Position numbers and translations under genes: made by a program. Below the pieces are notes generated by a model that ran no database searches, was not told the DNA's origin, and saw nothing but the letters and a program-made list of their open reading frames with translations. From Acanthaster planci (taxonomy: Eukaryota > Echinodermata > Asteroidea > Valvatida > Acanthasteridae), in the NCBI RefSeq assembly GCF_001949145.1, contig NW_019091397.1:772651-786072 (forward strand): a DNA stretch of 13,422 bases, in the 5' to 3' direction. This document shows, piece by piece, positions 9,701 to 13,422 of the stretch. Every line of letters begins with the position of its first letter. Position 1 is the first letter of the stretch.

Positions 9701-11245
9701 GGCAACCTCCGAGTAACTACAGACAAAATATTTCAAACACTGAGTGTCACTGCTGAAAAATGGCTGCCCATCATAGAGGTAGGTACATGTAGTTGCATCA
9801 TGTGAACATCTTTTCTTATGCAAGCTACGGGGCTGAATGAAAGTCTATTCAATACATTTTCTCACAAGTCCCTCAAGGTACATGTTTGTTAGCCTCAGTA
9901 TATCAAAGTTAGTTAGTTAGTTTGTCAGACTTAAAACTGGAGTTTGGCTTAAAAAATACTTTCTGCAGCCAGTTTATTCAAACATGGTCTAAGAAAGAAA
10001 AGGGGCATTTACTGAGATGTTGTCTGTATGCTGAGTTATATTGATTTTGTTTCTTAAGGTCCCAGTGAGTGATTTGGCATCTTATCTCCAAGCAATGAGG
10101 CACAAGGGCTACACACTGGTAGGAGTTGAACAGACTGCCAGAAGTCAATGCCTTACCAAGTATCAATTCCAAGAAAGAACACTTCTACTGCTTGGGTATG
10201 TTTCTACTGGATTAATAATATCTTTCTGAGTATGCAATCTTGTAACAGTCTCCATTTTACCTATTAATGCAGTCATATCTGATTAGAATTTTAATTCTGG
10301 GAATTCTGGCAGGGGAAGTTCCCGCTAGTTTTAAACTGGAAAAAAGTAAACTTTGTTCCCAACTTCCATTATGCAGTAGAAATCATCAAAAAAAATACCT
10401 TTACACAACCCAAACAGTTGTTATTATAATTAAGGTGATTATTCAGCCAAAATTAGTCAGTAAAGATGTCCTTCATGAAAACATAAGTATCAGTTGGTCT
10501 ACCATTACACCTTTCTGACATCAAATTTTGTGTAACCTCAAGGGACATGCATGTTTATGTTGGTTCTGAAAATGAATTTAATGTATTTAGAAGTGATCTC
10601 ATTGTATTATAAATGTGATTAGAAACATAGTTATTGGCAAGTGTTGATACCAATGGCAAGCCAGCTTGATTGGGTACATTGTTTTAAATTTTGAAAAGTC
10701 AATAAAATTGTCTTTGGATTTGCCAGTACCTTTTGTGAGAATGGCAACAAAGTACTCATGTAGGTTGTATTCAGAGTCACTGGTGCTCTTTGTATCAAAT
10801 TTCCACCAATCATGTCTGCCGTCTTTCATGTCAGGCCTTTTCCTTACTGAGCATTTATTTTGTGCATACTGGTTTCAGTTTTTGCCATTAGTGTGCTACA
10901 ATGAATAGAGTCAAAGAAGTAGCCAACAGTGTTCATTTCTGACCTGCCTGACACCAAAGATGGTAGAACCACAAGCTCTTTGAAGATCATTCCCAATAAT
11001 ATTTAGACTTACTTGGCTCTTGTTCCCTTTCTGATTTCTTTTCCTGAAAAAAAGGAATTTGCTTTCTTTTGTAACCTTGCAGACATGAGCGCACTGGCAT
11101 TCCTGTGGAGTTGATCCAGTTGCTGGACGTGTGTGTGGAGATACCCCAACAAGGAATCATTCGCTCACTCAATGTCCATGTTAGTGGTGCACTATTAGTG
11201 TGGGAATATAGAAGACAGCGACTTCTTGCACAGTCCACCAAGTGA
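631..11245 (+). CDS. TARBP1: TARBP1-like tRNA (guanosine(18)-2'-O)-methyltransferase, C-terminal part, six exons
   Basis: Joined exons 631-712, 3753-3963, 4393-4587, 9654-9778, 10059-10195 and 11083-11245 give one nucleotide of a split codon plus 303 codons and TGA. The family (TARBP1 in animals, Trm3 in yeast) moves a methyl group from S-adenosylmethionine to the 2'-OH of G18 in the tRNA D-loop. Numbering from the first whole codon, SPOUT motif 1 is NLGGLCRT (160-167, with N160 and the catalytic-type R166). Motif 2 is LLLLGHERTGIP (246-257). Motif 3 is [17 protein letters not shown] (270-286). VQKKIIPW (115-122) and FHILP (30-34) also resemble vertebrate TARBP1 as I remember it. The vertebrate protein is about 1600 residues, so most of the gene lies upstream. 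All introns are GT-AG and junction phases agree. No frameshift or internal stop is seen, so the gene looks functional. Family assignment is very sure; exon edges are predictions. Confidence 0.93.
713..1110. other. Intron, no feature seen
   Basis: This is the first part of the 3040-bp intron between 712 and 3753. I see no exon, repeat or conserved site. A short open frame at 715-900 has no recognisable content. Confidence 0.5.
1123..1345. mobile_element. Short insertion (223 bp) flanked by 12-bp direct repeats
   Basis: AGTCAGTGTTTT occurs at 1111-1122 and again at 1346-1357, so the 223 bp between look like an insertion with a target-site duplication. The - strand coding block AACACTGACT(GG) is repeated at both edges, as expected if the insert landed in it. 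Inside is a 13-bp perfect inverted repeat (ACCACCGAGCTTG at 1147-1159, CAAGCTCGGTGGT at 1220-1232). On the - strand GGTTCGGGTC resembles a Pol III B box, which would suggest a SINE, but the A box is poor and there is no clear A-rich tail. The class therefore remains open. Confidence 0.4.
1147..1232. repeat. 13-bp perfect inverted repeat, 60-base loop
   Basis: ACCACCGAGCTTG (1147-1159) is the exact reverse complement of CAAGCTCGGTGGT (1220-1232). It lies inside the 223-bp insertion and could fold as a stem in RNA. It does not sit at the insertion's ends, so it is not a terminal repeat. Confidence 0.7.
1588..3752. other. Intron, mostly featureless; minor repeats
   Basis: This is the rest of the 3040-bp intron. 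It is AT-rich with no exon I can support. It contains a 19-bp tandem repeat at 2115-2160, an inverted pair GCATGCGT/ACGCATGC at 2427-2434 and 2450-2457 (the second overlaps an NRF-1-like CGCATGCGCA), and a small GATACA/TGTATC hairpin at 2820-2836. The short open frames on either strand around 3283-3504 have no recognisable content. The polypyrimidine tract and acceptor of the next exon end at 3752. Confidence 0.5.
2115..2160. repeat. 19-bp tandem repeat, about 2.4 copies
   Basis: The unit CAACCCTGAATTTTCAGCA starts at 2115 and repeats exactly at 2134. A partial third copy (CAACCCTA) begins at 2153. It is a short local duplication in intron sequence with no visible function. Confidence 0.85.
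3753..3963 (+). CDS. TARBP1: TARBP1 exon B, helical region to linker
   Basis: Polypyrimidine-rich acceptor TATCTTTTTGCAG precedes the exon, and donor G|GTGAGA follows. The 211 nt are read in phase 0 and encode 70 residues from [12 protein letters not shown] to QPSAAQAIP plus the first base of a glycine codon. The start resembles the conserved part of TARBP1 just before the linker. The remainder ([17 protein letters not shown] and on) is low in conserved positions, as expected of the variable linker between the helical region and the methyltransferase domain. The same frame is open for some distance on both sides of the exon, so the edges rest on the splice motifs and on phase agreement with the neighbours. 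Confidence 0.88.
3964..4392. other. Intron of 429 bp, no internal feature
   Basis: A GT-AG intron between TARBP1 exons 3753-3963 and 4393-4587. It is T-rich towards the 3' end. Nothing beyond ordinary intron sequence was seen. Confidence 0.8.
4393..4587 (+). CDS. TARBP1: TARBP1 exon C, linker and start of SPOUT domain
   Basis: Acceptor GTTTCTTTCAAAG precedes and donor GGAG|GTAAGT follows. The 195-nt exon completes a glycine codon, encodes 64 residues and leaves one base of the next glycine codon. It has the family's VQKKIIPW, an acidic and polar linker, and then [16 protein letters not shown]. That last stretch is the first beta strand of the SPOUT fold and the first half of motif 1, with the conserved asparagine. 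The exon begins with GTATGAGT directly after the acceptor AG, which itself looks like a donor site. The open antisense frame across the same DNA is a shadow. Confidence 0.93.
4588..5388. other. First part of the 5066-bp intron, no gene
   Basis: Starts at donor GTAAGT. It contains a short hairpin TGGTCC-GTGT-GGACCA (4974-4989) followed by an A-run. No exon or recognisable transposon protein was seen. Confidence 0.5.
5390..5405. repeat. (GGCC)4 palindrome
   Basis: Four perfect GGCC units form a 16-bp self-complementary block in AT-rich DNA. It lies 8 bases before the 9-bp hairpin at 5413-5433. Its CpG content contrasts with the surrounding intron and may mark one edge of an inserted sequence; no partner copy was found. 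Confidence 0.85.
5413..5433. repeat. Perfect 9-bp hairpin
   Basis: TTGCCAAAA (5413-5421), loop TTA, TTTTGGCAA (5425-5433). It is located just after the (GGCC)4 block. It may belong to the same inserted sequence, but no function is apparent. Confidence 0.8.
5757..5799. repeat. 26-bp perfect AT-rich palindrome plus repeated arm
   Basis: Positions 5757-5782 are exactly self-complementary, centred on CTATAG, with arms built from TACTATACTACT. The same 12-mer recurs directly at 5788-5799. It could extrude as a cruciform and may be a decayed microsatellite or a transposon end. It lies about 60 bases upstream of the zinc-finger relic at 5844. Confidence 0.85.
5844..6231 (+). pseudogene. Frameshifted BED/TTF-type zinc-finger fragment of a hAT-derived protein
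   Basis: ATG at 5844 opens 50 codons, with NWQNDMPWL and [10 protein letters not shown], ending at TGA 5994-5996. In another frame from about 5953 the match goes on: [24 protein letters not shown], then TAG at 6178-6180 and, still in that frame, [13 protein letters not shown] before TAA at 6229. W..(F/M)PWL, C.LC, F..G....SL..H...H and LFDVAY..A are the order of elements I know from zinc-finger leaders of hAT transposase-derived proteins (KIAA1586/ZMYM6/SCAND3-like). The fragment is cut off before the transposase-like core. One frameshift and one internal stop show that it is dead. A GT after ANDL could be an old splice donor. It lies in a TARBP1 intron in the same orientation. Confidence 0.5.
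6232..7294. other. Intron, no gene recognised
   Basis: Contains TACATGTA copies (6298, 6755, 7113, 7286) and an open frame at 6221-6442 that follows an acceptor-like ATTTACAG. Its protein ([19 protein letters not shown]) is not recognised, and it has no convincing link to the zinc-finger relic upstream. Confidence 0.4.
7295..8663. mobile_element. Candidate non-autonomous hAT-like element
   Basis: TAGTGCTGC at 7295-7303 is mirrored exactly by GCAGCACTA at 8655-8663, giving 9-bp terminal inverted repeats that fit the hAT pattern (C/T)A(A/G)NG. Both subterminal regions carry GAACCGAA-like words: CCGAACCGAACC and CTGAACGAAACC on the left, CTGAACGAAACCCGAATCGAAC on the right. Such subterminal repeats are typical transposase-binding areas of hAT elements. 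A possible decayed 8-bp target duplication is ACATGTAT (7287-7294) against AGATGTAT (8666-8673), two bases away from the right end. No transposase frame is present in the 1369 bp, so it would need a transposase supplied elsewhere. Nine-base ends could arise by chance, so confidence is moderate. Confidence 0.4.
8215..8240. repeat. 10-bp perfect hairpin
   Basis: CTACTAGATC (8215-8224), loop TAAGTT, GATCTAGTAG (8231-8240). It is within the candidate hAT-like element and could be an internal foldback. Confidence 0.8.
8664..9460. other. Intron, no feature seen
   Basis: AT-rich intron with one TACATGTA (8868). Open frames on the - strand at 9222-9524 have no recognisable protein content. Confidence 0.5.
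9461..9596. repeat. Diverged foldback before exon 9654-9778
   Basis: AGAGCAACT (9461-9469) is the reverse complement of AGTTGCTCT (9571-9579). The likeness extends outward in imperfect form (GGAACGATACC against TAATTCTGTTCC). Between the arms are the hairpin TGGGTT-G-AACCCA and the palindrome GGGTCGACCC (9560-9569). It may be a small foldback element. It ends about 60 bases before the acceptor. Confidence 0.45.
9654..9778 (+). CDS. TARBP1: TARBP1 exon D, SPOUT motif 1 and following strands
   Basis: The acceptor is TTCTTGGACAAAG and the donor is GAG|GTAGGT. The 125 nt complete the glycine codon of NLGG and encode [18 protein letters not shown] and then [20 protein letters not shown]. The arginine of LCRT is the motif 1 residue that in SpoU-family enzymes is thought to help activate the ribose 2'-[11 protein letters not shown] corresponds to the SVSAEQWLP-type segment of vertebrate TARBP1. 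It lies after a 5066-bp intron loaded with repeat relics, so it would be easy to miss by automatic prediction. The intron's first bases contain TACATGTA at 9784-9791. Confidence 0.95.
9779..10058. other. Intron of 280 bp
   Basis: A GT-AG intron with TACATGTA directly after the donor (9784-9791), and a GTTA tandem around 9908-9920. Nothing else was seen. Confidence 0.85.
10059..10195 (+). CDS. TARBP1: TARBP1 exon E, SPOUT core with start of motif 2
   Basis: Acceptor TTTGTTTCTTAAG precedes and donor TTGG|GTATGT follows. The 137 nt are in phase 0 at the start and leave two bases (GG) at the end. They encode [20 protein letters not shown], then VGVEQTARS, and end in the strand [18 protein letters not shown] is a conserved SpoU-type strand, and LLLLG opens motif 2, which binds S-adenosylmethionine within the trefoil knot. 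The open frame continues about 30 bases past the donor, but that tail matches nothing in the family and the next exon joins cleanly here. Confidence 0.95.
10196..11082. other. Intron of 887 bp, no internal feature
   Basis: A GT-AG intron between the last two coding exons. Short open frames on both strands have no recognisable content. A pyrimidine-rich stretch precedes the acceptor at 11082. Confidence 0.8.
11083..11245 (+). CDS. TARBP1: TARBP1 last coding exon: motif 2, motif 3, stop
   Basis: Acceptor TTGTAACCTTGCAG precedes the exon. One base completes the glycine codon, then [40 protein letters not shown] and [13 protein letters not shown] are followed by TGA at 11243-11245. GHERTGIP finishes motif 2, and [17 protein letters not shown] is motif 3, which lines the methyl-donor pocket and builds the knot. 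The end a few residues after WEY.RQ.LL agrees with the vertebrate protein as I recall it, so the stop is believable. The stop codon sits inside AAGTGAGT, a near-consensus splice donor, so an alternative C terminus cannot be ruled out. Confidence 0.95.
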
Positions 11246-12471
11246 GTGGGTGCAGCAGTACTTGTATTTGAATGCAAAAGCACAAATGAGTGGCAGTATC
11301 TATTGTAACACGGGGCTGGTCCGGTCCTTTACATGCGTGAACTGGTTCTCCAGTAAGAAACCTTTACTTACGTGTAGCATCGGGTACCAGTTTCCAGGTA
11401 GTGCTTCGCCACGACGCCACACGGCGTGGTGCGGCCGGCCACTTATACCATTGTTGTCTACTGTTGCGTTAACAAGTACATGTAGGTGTATTTGAAGTCT
11501 TTGTTTCATTCATTCCAATTACATTGATAAATATGATTCTAAATTTATTAAAAAGTTACAGGTTAGTATATGTACATTGAATACTAATCCAGTGCATATA
11601 CTGTACTGTACATGTACATTACATTACCGTAGACTGTATAACAATGCTTGCTGGTGCATGACGCCAGGCTTGCGCTCTATGCAGGGGATAACATGAGGTT
11701 CACCGTAAGACAGGGTTTTTTGGAGAGTCCCTTTGAGTTCTTATTAACCGTGTTGGACTGTATATGCATGACCTCCGGCATTGCATGCAAATGCACACTG
11801 GCTTGTTCTGCACATTCTGAAGAGCTAGCACTATCAACAGTAGTTAAGTTTACAAATTTTGTGAAGAGGTAATGTGGAAACGTACTGGTAAATTTTCAAC
11901 AAATTCCTTATTCAAATACATGTATTTTTATATGTAGTTAGATCAAATCAGTCATGGTTTTAATCAAGCAGAATTTGTAGAAGTGTTTTGAAACAGATAT
12001 TGACATTTTTATCTTGTGATGTAGTAAAAATAGCCTTCTGAGGTGCTGGAATCTTGTTTTACTACACCACTTGAGGCAGTCAATATTTGTATACTATACT
12101 GCATTTCATGTCCATCTCCATCGTATCGACAGCTTCTCAAACTACCGATATTGTTGGTCAAGTGGTTTAAACTGCTTGAAGAATGCCTGAGCCTTGTGGA
12201 GAATCAGTGAACAGAGTACTGAAGTGTGACATCATGTCAACCAGGGAATGTTGTACAAATGAATAGTGTACATGTACATGTACGTGTTGGTTCACATGTT
12301 GGTCCGTGCACTAATGCCTTTTACACAGATAATTGTGTACGTTACATGGTCACTGTGCTACTCTATAGCAGATCATCCAAAGAACTTACCAGTAGAATTT
12401 ACATTTCAGAAGTATTACTCAGCACTTGGTGGCAAGTGAATTGAGCAAGTTGTGTGTTTGGGTTGCACATA

Positions 12472-12477
12472 ATTAAA
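12472..12477 (+). terminator. Possible poly(A) signal ATTAAA
   Basis: ATTAAA, the common variant signal, lies 1.2 kb after the TARBP1 stop. There is no strong GU-rich element close by. It is one of two candidates. Confidence 0.2.
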
Positions 12478-12827
12478 GGTATTTGAATACCATAGCAACA
12501 TTGGGAGACTGAAGTACAATTTCCAGAGAAAAAAATTCATCTGGATCTCTTTATTACTACAGAAGTGGAATGTCAGATTTTTTAAGTCCAAAATACTTAA
12601 AGTGAAACAAGTCTGGTTTAATTGACGTGGATGCTCACAATCACATGTACATGTAGCAATGCAACGTCAGAGCAATGATACTATTTAATGAACAGAACTT
12701 TAACAGCTTTTAATTTGTTCAGTCAAGCTTACTAAATTTACCTAAACACATTTACATACTTGTTGCTGATCTGTCAATTTAATCTTTGTAATTATTATCA
12801 ACAGTCTGAATTAGCTTGAAAAACTGA

Positions 12828-12833
12828 AATAAA
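12828..12833 (+). terminator. Possible poly(A) signal AATAAA
   Basis: The first canonical AATAAA on the + strand that I saw after the stop codon, with a G/T-rich stretch (GGTGGTATGCTTGGGGTT) about 40 bases on. It would give a 3' UTR of about 1.6 kb. Confidence 0.3.
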
Positions 12834-13205
12834 TCATGACGCCATGATGATCACATTCTAGAAGGTGGTATGCTTGGGGTTATATTAACCAGCTATAAGC
12901 TGGAAGAAGCACAACATTTCCCATATGTGACAACAACTCCACTCTCTAATACTTATTCTCTGTAGATCACCAGAGTCAAGTATTTCTTGACATACCAATC
13001 ATACATGTAAGTACATGGTGGGGGTGACCCTGGCCTCCCAGCCCCCCTCTTCTTGTTTCAGCAGAATCAAAACTTCTGCAAGGCTAACTGAGAAAATGTC
13101 ATAAAGTGTTGAATTTTAGCAACCACTGTTCCCTTTCAGCTTGGTAAATACACATACACCAGACTCCCATTTTGCCACTGTTGTTCAAACTCCCTTTTCA
13201 CATCT

Positions 13206-13290
13206 ACAGGGACCTCACGGCCTGGAAAAGTTATGGAATTTTGTAAAAATGATAAAAATAAAGGAAAAGTCATGTAGTTTTTCAAACATT
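13206..13290 (+). repeat. Relic of a dispersed GGCCTGGAAAAGTCATGGAATTT-type repeat
   Basis: ACGGCCTGGAAAAGTTATGG followed by AATTTTG, then AAGGAAAAGTCATG, resembles a short motif block I have seen many times in repeat relics of fish and marine invertebrates. Neither the element class nor its ends can be fixed here. This is recognition from memory only. Confidence 0.3.
13257..13262 (+). terminator. AATAAA inside repeat relic, doubtful poly(A) signal
   Basis: An AATAAA in an A-rich context 2 kb after the stop. It is more likely a by-product of the repeat than the gene's own signal. Confidence 0.1.
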
Positions 13291-13422
13291 GTGTGTGATT
13301 TCTATTATCAGAAATAAGTGCGGAAAATGCATGATTTTATTCGCAACTTAACCTTCCATGCTGAAGTCACTCTTTGGGTCATTTGGTAAACACCTCAAAG
13401 AAGCACAGCTGTGTCATGTTGT

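Larger units (their letters stand above)
11246..13205 (+). other. 3' UTR and downstream DNA of TARBP1, no further gene recognised
   Basis: After the stop there is a GC-richer patch at about 11310-11450 with a hairpin ACGCC-ACAC-GGCGT and one GGCCGGCC. The rest is AT-rich DNA with seven TACATGTA copies. Short frames at 11648-11872 and 12226-12444 are not recognised. The transcript end is not determined. Confidence 0.45.

Noticed and set aside
1-13422. Short open frames of 60-100 codons on both strands outside the six exons
   Set aside because: They have no recognisable protein content beyond the two relics described. Several are antisense shadows, for example 4346-4603 across an exon and 3863-4057.
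1-13422. Bacterial-type features: operons, CRISPR arrays, riboswitches, phage or defence genes
   Set aside because: The only gene is a spliced animal gene. The direct repeats seen are too few and too short for an array, and no prokaryotic gene signals are present.

Overview
The window looks like nuclear DNA from an invertebrate animal. It is AT-rich and gene-sparse, has GT-AG introns of 0.3 to 5 kb, and carries decayed transposon remnants. No long open frame, ribosome binding site, operon or rRNA/tRNA gene was seen. The very frequent palindrome TACATGTA and the kinds of transposon relics would fit a marine deuterostome such as an echinoderm or amphioxus, but the sequence alone does not settle the species.

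One host gene is recognisable: the 3' part of a TARBP1 (yeast Trm3-like) tRNA Gm18 2'-O-methyltransferase on the + strand. It can be read from six exons at 631-712, 3753-3963, 4393-4587, 9654-9778, 10059-10195 and 11083-11245. All five junctions keep the reading frame. Together they give 303 complete codons ending in TGA, covering the end of the helical region, a variable linker and the whole SPOUT (SpoU) catalytic domain with its three motifs. The 5' part of the gene lies upstream of the window.

Layout: 1-630 is intron with GC-rich palindromes and a weak LTR-like signal. Intron 713-3752 carries, on the - strand, a broken fragment of a YQFEP/NTDW-type protein (P2X7-C-terminal-like) split by a short insertion with a 12-bp direct repeat. 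Intron 4588-9653 holds a (GGCC)4 palindrome, a 26-bp AT palindrome, a frameshifted BED/TTF-type zinc-finger fragment of the kind found in hAT-derived proteins, a probable non-autonomous hAT-like element at 7295-8663, and a foldback just before the next exon. From 11246 to the end is 3' UTR and intergenic DNA, with possible poly(A) signals and a short dispersed-repeat relic near 13206.

I did not find a new biological system. The more unusual observations are the one-sided distribution of TACATGTA (15 copies, all after 5681), the nested insertion in the antisense relic, the acceptor-donor juxtaposition at the start of exon 4393-4587, and the strong donor motif overlapping the TARBP1 stop codon.
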